In this document: in pieces, positions 21,725 through 32,376 of the stretch
Layout: each line of letters begins with the position of its first letter
Position numbering within the stretch: position 1 is the first letter of the stretch
Assembly: GCA_947579605.1 (NCBI GenBank)
Contig: OX388311.1
Span: forward strand, 29,204,951-29,268,950
Length of the DNA stretch: 64,000 nt
From: Athripsodes cinereus
Lineage: Eukaryota > Arthropoda > Insecta > Trichoptera > Leptoceridae
Direction of reading: 5' to 3'
Notes under the pieces: generated by a model
The model's database searches: none
Seen by the model: only the letters and a program-made list of their open reading frames with translations
Told to the model about the DNA's origin: nothing
Program-made: the position numbers and the translations under genes

Positions 21725-23615
21725 TATTTAGAAATACATTCCATAACCAAAACCATAATTCATTCTTTATATTTATTTATAATTTCATACACGGTACAAG
21801 GCCATCAAATATAATAAAATATAATTTGTTTGATGAATTGCATTAAATATAAAAATAAAAACAATAATCACAGACATACGCGCGCGCGTGCAACTTAATG
21901 TAAACTACAGCACGTGCCAATAAAACAGTCTCTGTCAGAGAAAAATCTATTATTCGAAAAAATCACGTACCCATACGATGCATAGTCAAAATTGGTACAT
22001 GTATTAAAATTAAAATATTTATTAATATCTATGTAGTATCAAATACCCTACTTCATAAAATTATTACTTATAATAATAATTAGACAATTTTTTTGTCCCG
22101 TTTTGTGGAAAAAACCACTGCAAGGACCCATTCAAAAATCATAACATTATCATCTTCAACCCTGCCTTGAACACCCGGCCCACACTCTCCAGATTTCGCA
22201 CATTATTGGGAATTTAATTTCACAGCATCGATCATCATAATATTCTGCAAAATACGTAATATATTTTTGTTGTAGATAGGTATAAAAAATAACAAATCGT
22301 CGCAGTTTTTTTACCGCGCGTTCATTGTTTACAATATAATTCTAAGTTGATCAACAAACATCTAAAAACTCTTAAACAATGACCGAACTTTATTGCACTT
22401 CATAACAGATTTTAATTTGAATACGTAATTTATGCGCACGAGACATAGAAATAATCGCATTTATTTTCACTCAGAACAATCATAATATAAACTACATTTT
22501 TAATATAAGTTGCAGTTATTTCGTTACGATAACTTTTACTGATTAAACGATCGCACCCGATCTCAACTGCCGAGTCTTAAGAAGAGCAACTGAAGCCAAA
22601 CTGAAGCTGAGTTGATTATGAATATTGGTGTTGGTATTCCGAGTTGATTATTGACATAGATTTTAACGAACATTCGCAATTAACTAGGCAGGACGCGTAA
22701 TCATTTATTATAGTTCAATGTTATATTACATCACATAGATAATATACATGCATATTTATTAATTATTAACATGACAATAAAAACAATACGTATGAAAATA
22801 GGTGGTTCAATAATTTTTAACAGAAAAATACACTGAAAGGGACCAGTCCTATATTAGTTCTAATGATATAATTTATCAAATATAAATATATCGCCGACCC
22901 CAAGTAAATGGGATAAAGGCGAGGGCGAAGAAGAAGAAGAAGATATAATTTATCAAATAATTTCATTATATTCTTCAGATGATATTTTATTGTTCTTACC
23001 GTATTTACATAAGTGAATACCATTTTTAAAATGGCAGAAGTTCCAGAATATTCAAATAGAGATACAAGGTAAAATGTGATTATGAGTTTAAATATATTTA
23101 TTTTAAGGGAAGTAATATAATTAAATTCTTAATAAAAATGAAACTTCACAAATTATATAAAATATTTTGTTATTAAAATTACTTGTATTGAAAAAATTCT
23201 AAAAAGTATAAATGAAGAAGGCTCTAAATGCCAACTACAATATCTTTAAAAGGCATCAAACTCAATACCTACTTAGGCAATATTCATAGTCACCTTACTA
23301 CGAAATAAACACAAATAACACCTTGGTGCGTTATTTGTAGCATTGGCAAAGGTACATAGAACCGATCTTCGTTACGCAGTGCACCTGGATAAATAAAGTT
23401 TGCCATCTGGATAAATTTTATTCAAATTTAAATACAAACACGTTTAAATATTAGTATTTTTAAAATCAATTAATTGAAAACAATTAAAGTGTAGTGAGGC
23501 AGTAAATTTCATTTCTTGCTATTGTTTTCAGAACACGTGTACTTAATTAGGTGAAGAATAAGTTATATTTAGTTGTATAGATCTTTGTATTAGTGAAGTT
23601 ATTTGATGATGGAAA
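21725..23615. other. Intergenic AT-rich stretch between two piggyBac-like elements
   Basis: No gene is recognisable. It contains a short alternating CG run near 21882-21892 and the 59-bp retroposed LINE tail described at 22883-22941. Short open runs are consistent with chance in AT-rich DNA. Confidence 0.5.
22883..22941 (+). mobile_element. Ultra-short retroposed LINE tail (59 bp) with 18-bp target duplication
   Basis: The 18-mer GATATAATTTATCAAATA occurs at 22865-22882 and again, perfectly, at 22942-22959. Between them lies CGCCGACCCCAAGTAAATGG followed by GATAAAGGCGAGGGCG and a (GAA)n tail. The duplication plus the simple-sequence tail is the mark of a severely 5'-truncated retrotransposition event. 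Confidence 0.8.
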
Positions 23616-23619
23616 TTAA

Positions 23620-25513
23620 CCCTCAAACGGTTTCGCGGGGTATTTTTGGTTACCACTCCCTCCTGTTTCAAGCTAGGGCGTCAACACTCCATGTATTCTC
23701 AGTATTCGTTATGAACTTACAGTGTACGAATTTGTGTGGCGAAGCGGTCTTTGGATCCTGACCTACGAGGGTGCTGGGGTCTAAAAGTACCCCACGAATC
23801 CGTTTGTGATTGTCGTTTTTTTTTGTAGATATTTTTGTTTTTGATTATTTTTCATAATAAACAACTAAAATGTCTGGACGAATGACAGAACAAGCTATTA
23901 GAAGCTTGACTGCAGATAATGACGAAACATTAGTATTATCTCAAACATGCTCGCCAGGACTTTTTTCAAGTGTAGTGACAGTGTTAAGAGAATGCTATTT
24001 AATGCCTACTGTACAAACCTTTACACATGCCAATTATGGACGAACTACAGACTGACTACAATAAACAAATTAAGGGTACAATACATAGAATTATATTACT
24101 GTACAATACAATGACGCATACCGTATACTATTTGGACATCGTAGATACACTAGTGCATCACAAATGTTTACAGAAGGTAGGACAAATGACTTTAGGGCGA
24201 CAATGAGACTGAAAATTCACGGTTTTAGGACACGACTAACATTAATAAATAACGAAAGACAAGAACAACAACTGACACAAAGGTGGATTGCGTATTTAAT
24301 TAATTAAGAAAGTCTGTTGGTATATTGAACCGATACCAGTTTAGTATGATCTTCTTTCTACTTATTTCTACTCTAATATGTATTATTTTTTTATCATTTG
24401 TATTATATTGTATGTATTTTAATATGGACTTGAGAGGTTTGCACACTCCACCTTCAAGTCTGGAGTAAATAATAAAATAAAATAAATAAATAAATAATGA
24501 GCAATCAAATTTTGAAGAAATGGATCAAAATTTTGGAAACGACAGTGATATCACTGATGCGGAGACTAAAATTAGCAATCATGATTTCAAGAGCGAGCAA
24601 GAGGTAAACGAAGACCCTGAATAGAATAATATAATGATTTCTAAAACCAATCAATGCTTTGTAAGTCATTATTATAGTAAAAACCGTTATAAATGGTCTC
24701 AAACCGCTCCGGCCCAGCAATAATTGGTTCTACTTCATTGAGTTAGTTAATGTGTTTGAAGAAAGAAATGTTAGTCACGTGAAAACACTTGGCAGAAACA
24801 AATGAGACACCTCCAGAGGTTTTATCTAAAAGAAACCGGCCTGTAGAACCTTTTATTATTGGATTTACCTCAGACAAAAAAATTACTACTTATGTATCAA
24901 AACAAAGCAAGTCAGTGATTTTAGTCAAATCAATGCGCCATGATGCCTTAACTAAATCGACAAAAACGTGCTCTGTTTGAATTTTTTTTTGCAAAACACA
25001 TTCCAAAAACAAATAAGTATGTGATTACTGTGTTAATTAATATTTCAAAGTACAAAAATTGAAACTTTTACTCAAAAGACTCCTAAAAAACAATTTTTGA
25101 AGAAATTAAATGTTGTAAATAGTCTACCCAAAAGTGGTTGTCAGTTTTTTTATAGTCAGATTGAATACTTTTTTACTCTTTTTTTCTAAAACTTTATAGT
25201 TTTTTACGTTAAAAATATATATTTTTATTTAAATCATATTGTTTAGCATTAAAATGGCCAATGTTAAAAAAAACCTTTTTTGAAAACCCCAAAAAATGAG
25301 GCTGATTTTATAAACTGCTTATTTTTTTTAATTCACTTAATTCATTATAATAAAATCCAACATTAAAACAAAAGTAACTTAAAGTTTCATGTAATAAAAA
25401 AAAGTATTCACATATTTACAAAATTCGATACTTTTTTGTGTTTTACATGTTGGGGTACGAAAATACCCCACGAAGACGATTACGTTATTTGAAATAGCGA
25501 ATCCGTTTAAGGG
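23620..25513 (+). mobile_element. Second piggyBac-like element, 1.9 kb, TTAA-flanked, decayed and interrupted by a LINE fragment
   Basis: The ends are CCCTCAAACGG and CCGTTTAAGGG (10 of 11 bases inverted-complementary), flanked by TTAA at 23616-23619 and 25514-25517. Inside each end lies a copy of the word TACCCCACGAA (about 23789 and 25463). Transposase remains are an N-terminal piece at 23870-23940, an acidic piece after 24498 (NDSDITDAETKISNHD), and a C-terminal core piece at 24797-24980 (RPVEPFIIGFTSDKKITTYV, SKSVILVKSMRHDA). The last matches the family's late-core pattern. Most of the catalytic region is missing. The gap between the first two pieces is occupied by a LINE fragment. Confidence 0.8.
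23950..24498 (+). mobile_element. LINE 3' fragment nested in the piggyBac-like element
   Basis: After about 23950 the forward translation switches to non-LTR retrotransposon sequence: QYNDAYRILFGHRRYTSASQ, MFTEGRTNDFRATMR. A 3' UTR follows and then an AAATAATAAAATAAAATAAATAAATAAATAA tail ending at about 24498. It is interrupted by frameshifts and stops. Placement between two separated piggyBac pieces implies insertion after the transposon. The exact 5' junction is uncertain. Confidence 0.65.
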
Positions 25514-25517
25514 TTAA

Positions 25518-27159
25518 AAACAAAATAATACATGTTTAATCAACTACGCATGCTGTGTTTCATTTGCAATGAAAAATACAGGTTTTGGTACTATCAGATC
25601 TACATGCCTTTCATGACATGCTGATGAATTAGTTCTACACAATTTATGAACAAGCCTTCAACAGATTAGCAGAGTACCTACTTAATAAATGCTAGTGTAG
25701 GTTTGTCCTTGAATGTCTATTCTAATATAAAATACGAACATAACTATCTTTAAATTTATGTTTATATACTTTTACTTATGTAGGTACTCGCTAACTTTCC
25801 AAAAATATTAGATTTTTTTAGTTTATTAACAAATAAAAATACATTAACATCTCTTTGCACATCGCATTGGCCAAAAGCTGTAAAGTTGTGCAAAGGAAAT
25901 TTAAAGAGAATTATAATAACAATAATAATAAAATTTAGTACACATAGTTTTTAGTTTAATGTGAATCTAATCAGACGCGTCTTAATTCTAACAAGCACCT
26001 GGGTGCAAGTAGTGTTCTGCCCCCCCCCCCCCCCCTCAGTTTGTTTACAAGCGGTGTACTAATTTTTCGGGTGATAGGCCTCAGATCTTTTAAATGGATT
26101 AGTTTTAATTTAAAGTAACAAGATATTTATAAAACAAGAAAACAAAGGAGGTAACAGAAAAAAATAATAATAATAGATTGCAGGTCGCAGTTTGGTTGAC
26201 AATAAACATATTTGCACCCCTTGCATCCCAGATCAAGATGAGCCTGAATTCAATGAAAATATAAATATATAAGTATATTTTACTTGTATTTTCTGCATTA
26301 TGAGTACAATCATGAATAGGTAGGTACCTAAATTTTGTTTGAGTTCAACTGGGCAAGTTCCCTTTTTTGGGGCTACCCATCCTGAATATTTCAACTTTAA
26401 TTAGCACAGAGTGGAGGACTTCCATGTTTATTACAAGCAGTTGTTCTGCTGGCTACCTCACTTGTGGGAGATGCCATGATGGGACGGACAGAAGAATAGG
26501 TAAATAATTCAGAGATAAGACACGCCTACCATCCTGAATGTCTTTTGTTATAGGTACATAAGGAATGAAGCGGATTCCCTGCACAATGTTTTCTATGAAC
26601 AAGTGTAGATGTAGCTTAATATAAATGGAATCTTAAAAATAGCTATCTAAAATTATTTGCCAAATATTAATAGTACAATCACTGATAAGTAAGTTAAACA
26701 AATATTGTTTGATTCATATCTCCTTTTTTGAGAGCATTATAATGGTAACAACAGAAAGATCAGTGGTTTCCTACCAGTGGTCTGTGAAAGATTTTTTTTA
26801 ATTTGGATACTTTGTTCTTTTTAAATTCCTCTACTAAGTTGAAAAATCATATTTTAATAAATCATATAACCAATTTCTTGAAATTCCAGCACCTACCAAA
26901 TACAAAACGCTGAGAGTAAAAAAAGGTAGCTTTTTTTAAAAAAAAAAATCAGATATTTTCTCAAATTTCTTTATCTACCAAATCAAAAACGCTGAGAGCA
27001 AAAAGGGTCCAGAATTTTAATAAGTTGGTAATTTTAAAAATGAAAATGGTATGTGTAAACATCAAAGGAGTCCCTGATCAAAAAAAGGTTCAGAGCCACT
27101 GGGATAGATTATAGTTTGAATATATTCAAACAAGTGCTTTGCAAACTCTGGTAAAATAA
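25518..27159. other. Intergenic AT-rich sequence; C16 run and a diverged duplication
   Basis: A 16-base poly-C run lies at 26020-26035. A dispersed AAGTGGGGTAG-type repeat lies on the minus strand near 26428-26475. Two diverged copies of CTACCAAAT..AAAACGCTGAGAG lie near 26893 and 26976, about 85 bases apart. I see no gene. Confidence 0.5.
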
Positions 27160-27300
27160 TTATTTATTTTGATGAAGCCATTTACGAATAACAGCACTTA
27201 ATTGTTCATTCAGTGGGAATGCACCTATTGTCCAATGATAGGTGACCAAAAACACTATTCTTTCATCTTCAAGGTTTCCGATGGACTGGACGTCATCAAC
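27160..27300 (-). CDS. Orphan terminal-exon-like ORF, 46 codons plus stop, unassigned
   Basis: On the minus strand a TTCATTTAG acceptor (AG at 27301-27302) is followed by 46 codons open in the phase-0 frame, beginning VDDVQSIGNLEDERIV and including TYHWTIGAFPLNEQLSAVI. It ends in TAA with AATAAA overlapping the stop. The residue balance looks like real protein rather than AT-rich noise. I could not find matching upstream exons before CLPTM1L ends at 32377. It may be the last exon of a small gene, a relic of one, or part of an element. I do not recognise the family. Confidence 0.3.
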   Translation of the reverse strand, partial: VDDVQSIGNLEDERIVFLVTYHWTIGAFPLNEQLSAVIRKWLHQNK

Positions 27301-27480
27301 CTAAATGAATAGACTTGAAATTCAACAGAAAAATTGGTTATGAGATCAAGAAAATTACGGAGCCAAAATAATATCATATCAATCAGTCTTAATTAGGCAA
27401 GCGTTAGTTCAAACTTATAAATTCATAATTTTCTACCTTGTAGATGCATTGAAAAGAGTATGTTACTATTGAAACAAAAT

Positions 27481-28043
27481 ATCGTTGCCGTGGATGTGAA
27501 GTGATGTAACCCACAAGACAGACATTTCGAGAAAAAGGGTGATGAAGTTATGCTGTCCCATCCGCCAATACTAATCTGACTATAACTAAGTTATTTTTGC
27601 ATAGATTTCGCTAAAATTTTTACACAATGTTCCTGATCACGTATTTCAACAAATATAAATAACAAAATATTAAAGAATTTTTATATTTTAGAAGTAAACA
27701 CGAATTTATCACTTGGGTTATTTCACCACTGTAGCTGAGAAAGATCCACCTGTAGGAAAGTTGTTGGAAAATTACGCGCTATGTGGCTTGGATCTTTTCA
27801 CTTCTATAATTTAATTGAACTATTTATTCCTATCTGCGTTAGTGAAATGCTCTAACACACACTTGAAATGATGTAAAAACACTTAACATCTCTTCACAAT
27901 TTTCCAAAAATGCCCTTTAGGAATATCAAATCACTTATTTCTCTTCACCACTATGTTCTCCGTGGTTTTCTGAACAAAACTGCATACTTAACTCATTTTT
28001 CAAAAAAGTGTGGCTTGGATCACTTCACCTCCACGACAACGAT
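27481..28043. mobile_element. Inverted-repeat element, 563 bp, 25-bp termini
   Basis: The left arm is ATCGTTGCCGTGGATGTGAA plus GTGAT. The right arm at 28019-28043 is its reverse complement with two mismatches in 25. A further internal copy of TGTGGCTTGGATC occurs near 27780 and again near 28009. There is no coding content. Flanks are AT-rich (ATAT on both sides), so the exact target duplication is unclear. The superfamily is not assigned. Confidence 0.55.
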
Positions 28044-28448
28044 ATATTGATGGTACATGTATTAGAAGTGCACCTTTGACAACGATGGTCATTTTCTATT
28101 TATATTTACTTCCTAAACGTGAAGCCCATCAAGATTTTTTTAGTTGAGGCGTTTTTATGGCTGTCAGGTATAAAGGATGCTCAATACTTCAGCGTTAGTA
28201 GGAAAGAAGCCATTAGCTTATTCATTTTATGGAGTGAAACAGCATATTATTACTATTATTGAAAATTAGTACTCTATTTTAGTCAATACATGTAAGTTGA
28301 TGGGTCTGGTCTGTGGTTTCAAAAGGAAAAACATGCTCAAAGATGAAATAATATATTATGTTTTAGTGAAGCAAATAATGTTAGTATGAGTATTCCTATG
28401 TATTAACTGGAAATAAAACCTAAAATCTTTCATATATTAAATATAAAT

Positions 28449-28543
28449 CCACTATAGTGTTGAGGATTGTTAATAATACTAAAACCACTATAGTGTTGAG
28501 GATTGTTAATAATACTAAAACCACTATAGTGTTGAGGATTGTT
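28449..28543. repeat. Tandem repeat, 36-bp unit, about 2.6 copies
   Basis: CCACTATAGTGTTGAGGATT begins at 28449, 28485 and 28521, each of the first two followed by GTTAATAATACTAAAA. The copies are identical over the shared length. The forward open run across it is a repeat artefact. Confidence 0.9.
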
Positions 28544-29118
28544 CTCAGTCATGTTCATAAATTAAAACAAAGTAATAAAAGACATTGCTCTAGAATTGTA
28601 ATTTTTTTATTAGTTTTTCAACATACATACAAAATTTAACAAATTTGTAATTAGTTCCTACAGATAACAATAATTAATTTACGATGGTGTTAAACCCAAT
28701 TGTGAATAAATTGAATTCAAGATTGTGGCGTCGGTATGGTGTGTTATCATTGTTGATTGAAAAATACAAAGAACACATTTTTGAATTAAATATCAAGAAA
28801 GATGTATAGAAGTTCGTTGTGTGAGAAGGCATTGCCAACGAGTCGACTGTCTTGGGATTTTAATGGAAGTCCGTAAGAGCTACCAAGATTATTAAATCAT
28901 TGGAAAATATATTGGAGTAATGTTAAAAAGGATGTTCATGATTGAACTTTGAATTAAATTGTCAATTTAGTTTCGTCATTATAAACCAAAATACACATCT
29001 ACATATGCTTAATCCAATCAAAATGTTTGTAGCGTAAAACTGAATAACTAAATAGGCAATGAGGTTTTTGGAATAAAATACGAACTGTTTGATTTTTACT
29101 ATATTTTGTAATAGGTAC

Positions 29119-29207
29119 AGTAACCCGGTTTCGACTTACAAAGTCATTGTCAAACTGATGAACAAACATGTTTCAAAATTCACTTAGTAAGTTGAAACCA
29201 GGTTACT
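29119..29207. repeat. Inverted repeat pair (21-nt arms, 47-bp loop)
   Basis: The arms AGTAACCCGGTTTCGACTTA(C) at 29119-29139 and the near reverse complement at 29187-29207 differ at two positions. The loop contains AAAGTCATTGTCAAACTGATG. GGTTTCGAC...AGTCAT words resemble terminal sequences of Penelope-like elements, so a solo terminus is possible. This is a weak inference. Confidence 0.45.
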
Positions 29208-30502
29208 TAACCTTTTATTAACCACTTAGCTGCTAGATATTATGCACAAGTGACATACACCCTGTGCTGAATTAATTTCCACGAAACTAAAAGTTGATGT
29301 AAATTCACTAATTATTGTAATTGTTAGTTTTTTTCTTACCATAGCTTATAAAAATCATGAATAGTAATTTAATTTAAAAAATATTCTGACATCAACTAAG
29401 TTTATAAATAATGAACAAACAAGAAATTACATGATATACCTTTGTTTTCATACTAAAGTACCAATATGGCGGCCGATTTGCACGGGAAGTAGTCGACAGA
29501 CATATCAATACTGACTTATAAATTGTATGTATTTTGTGTAAGCGATGTTAATTTATCAAAGAAAAAGTTAAACTTCTATGTGTTCTTTTTATCTTTCATG
29601 GTGTTTGTCAAAGAAACAATTATTTTAACCATAAAGTACGATTACATGCATACATGTAATTCGCACGATGCGTAAAATTTTGACATTACATGCATGCATG
29701 TAATCCGCAGCTAAGTGGTTGAATATAGTAAAACTCAAACAGTTTGTGTTTATTCCCATAAATTAATATGAAGTCTTACAAAATAAACGTCAACTCAATC
29801 AATAGGCAATGAGACTTAAATACTAGATCAAAACTCCAAGATGTTACCATAAAACTACTGACTGTGTGTAAACATACATATAAAGAAATATTTTTTACGT
29901 ATAAGTTATTCTCTCACACCAAGCTGTAAACATATAGAAAATGTCAACAAATTATAAATATTATAATTTGCAAAATGTAAATATAAATAAATTAAACAAA
30001 TTTGAACAATACAAGTACAACATGATTCTTTCATTGGCTTAACTAGGGATATATTCATAAGCTTTTTCAATTACACTTTTTTTGTTTTAATCAAGTGCAT
30101 TACGTCACATATGAATGACCATTAAGTATATTAGACAGTTTAAAAATGGAATGTAAAATGACAAGAATAAAGTGCTAAATATAATTTTGTGAGTAATTTT
30201 AGTAAAATAAAAAAATAAATCTTACATAAAACATACCTATTTATGTTAAAATTCATTTTAATAATAACTTCTATTTAATTATCAATTTTAATTTGAGCTT
30301 GTTTTAGCATCACCACTCAGTATAAGATCAGACAACTTTTTCTATAACTATTGTAATTATAAATGGCTAAATAAAATAAATAAATAAAATATTATTATAA
30401 GACAGACATAGTGTTAATATACGGAATCATTGATGTATAAATTATATGGATGCCCTATCACCAAACTTAATCATACACCAAACACTCCAAAACAAAATTA
30501 TA

Positions 30503-30592
30503 TCAATTTTGTAATTGATGTAACATCAATTTTGTAATTGATGTAACATCAATTTTGTAATTGATGTAACATCAATTTTGTAATTGATGTAA
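30503..30592. repeat. Tandem repeat of a 23-bp hairpin unit, four copies
   Basis: ATCAATTTTGTAATTGATGT begins at 30503, 30526, 30549 and 30572. Each unit holds the inverted pair ATCAATT / AATTGAT around a 4-base loop, so every copy can form a small hairpin. The copies are identical. Confidence 0.9.
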
Positions 30593-31259
30593 TTCATCAC
30601 TTTTCAGTGGTTTAAACTAGTTAAAAGGTTATATTTATAAAAGCCGTCCAGGACTGAATATTTTACCATTAACTGTGTATAACAAAATATTAGTGAGTAA
30701 TACTAACTGACATTTTGTGATATGTACAAAACAAAAGACAATCAAGTCCATTGTGTTACCATAGCAACACATACATTTAGTCTAGTGTTGTTGAATTCAC
30801 TCTTGTTGTAATGTCTATGTACATAATCCATTGAAAATTGTATAAAGAACAAAATGAGACAGGATTTCTGTAGAAATCAGTAGAATTCAGTATTAAAGTG
30901 ACTGTGCCACCGAGCATTCTCTATTCTTAGACCAACTGGAGTGTCTGAGATATTAAGTCACAATATGCCTCTCTAAATAACTAGATCTGTTAATCTAAAT
31001 ACGTGTAAACTCGTTTCTTAAATTAAGATGTCTGATTTGTTATGGCAAGCTTAGTAACATCGAAAAAATGTTAACATTTTAAACATTTAAAATCTCTAAA
31101 TTTTCAAATCTAAGCTTGTTCATATATAAATAAGGCTTTGTATTGCACAGTAGTTTTGATTCTAATTTCTGCTATTTACTGTTAATTTTTTTAATTATTT
31201 ATTAAAAATAAGCACAAATCACAACATGACGATATTCTTAAAAATAGAAAGATGATATA

Positions 31260-31678
31260 GACCATTAAAGGATGACGTCACAGAAAAATGTTTGGAGGTC
31301 CACAACGGAACAAAAACAAAACAAACAAAAAGGTGGTATCTCTTCTAACTGCGCAGTTCTAACTATGCGTGAAAAAGAGATAAAGTACCATAACACATGC
31401 TATCTCAGATAGTAAATTATTTCAAAGAAGAGCGTTGTCATGTCGGTATTATCCTTCCGACTGTCAGTATTACAAAATTACTCAATATTAGGTGGAACGC
31501 CTAAAGAATACCTAATAATCAAAAAACTGTCAGTGTCGATTTTGTTATTATTTTCTCGTCTGACTTTCTTTTTTTCTCTTATGGCATAACATCCTACAAG
31601 GATGATTTGCGCAATCTGACTGTTTGCCCCCCAAGCAAAAGCAAATCCATAGACAAGACCACGTGACCTTTAATGGTC
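31260..31678. mobile_element. TA-flanked MITE, copy 1 (419 bp)
   Basis: The ends are GACCATTAAAGG and CCTTTAATGGTC, with TA on both sides (31258-31259 and 31679-31680), consistent with a Tc1/mariner-type target duplication. The left end continues ATGACGTCAC and the right end is preceded by GACCACGTGA. Shared interior words with copy 2 at 41077-41350 include ATTAGGTGG(A/G)ACGCCTAAAG, TGTCAGTGTCGATTTTGTT and GGATGATTTGCGCAATCTGA. There is no coding content. Confidence 0.82.
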
Positions 31679-32376
31679 TATTATTTAATTATGCGCTGTG
31701 CACAGCCATGATTACAAAGTACATAGATACTTTTACAATTTATTAATAACACAACTTATATAAATGGAAATAAAAGCAATATAAGAAATTGACAAATTCA
31801 CACTATTTAAGATAGTAAATATAAATAAACCTATCTAGATAACGAAGTGGTATAACCAGTGGTATAACTGCATGCAATGCATGCAATATGTCAAGTCATG
31901 TAACTGCATGCAATGACATATAAGTCATCTTTTTATGTCACAGAAGATTATATTCAGGATAGGTGAAACAAATATGATAAAATATTTAATTGAGTGAGAA
32001 AGTTGTGAATCACTCTCTATAAAACACATTCGTAACAGATAAGATGAATAAAGAGCTTATTTTTAAGTGCAATATAAATACTCTTAATATACTGGAGTTC
32101 ACTGTACGGATCTCTGCACATGGCAGACGATCACTCAATGTGGAGTCAGATGGTTTATAGAATGAGGTGAGATGGCCACGATCCTCAGAATTGAGGGACC
32201 GACGGAGATGATGATAATACCCTTATCACTAGATTCTATGTCATACCAACCTAAATTAAGATGCTGTTGGACATGTGAGACATGCAAAAATATAACTAAT
32301 TTGACAGATAATTTATCATAGCACTTAAATATGGAAGTATGGAACAATGTTGCCAGTCTTTGAATTTATTTAAGAA

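Larger units (their letters stand above)
27301..32376. other. Intergenic region 3' of CLPTM1L, tandem repeats and MITEs
   Basis: No minus- or plus-strand coding exon is convincing here apart from the orphan ORF at its left border. It carries the inverted-repeat element at 27481-28043, tandem repeats at 28449-28543 and 30503-30592, an inverted repeat pair at 29119-29207, the TA-flanked MITE at 31260-31678, and a GCATGCAATGCATGC-type palindrome near 31868. Two A-rich tails, for example around 30372-30390, suggest further small retroposon remnants. Confidence 0.5.

Noticed and set aside
26020..26035. C16 run (and C13 at 13730-13742) as a regulatory i-motif/G-quadruplex
   Set aside because: A single homopolymer is more simply slippage or assembly noise. 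There is no nearby promoter.
28449..30592. CRISPR-like array
   Set aside because: The repeats are directly tandem with no unique spacers, and the genome is eukaryotic.
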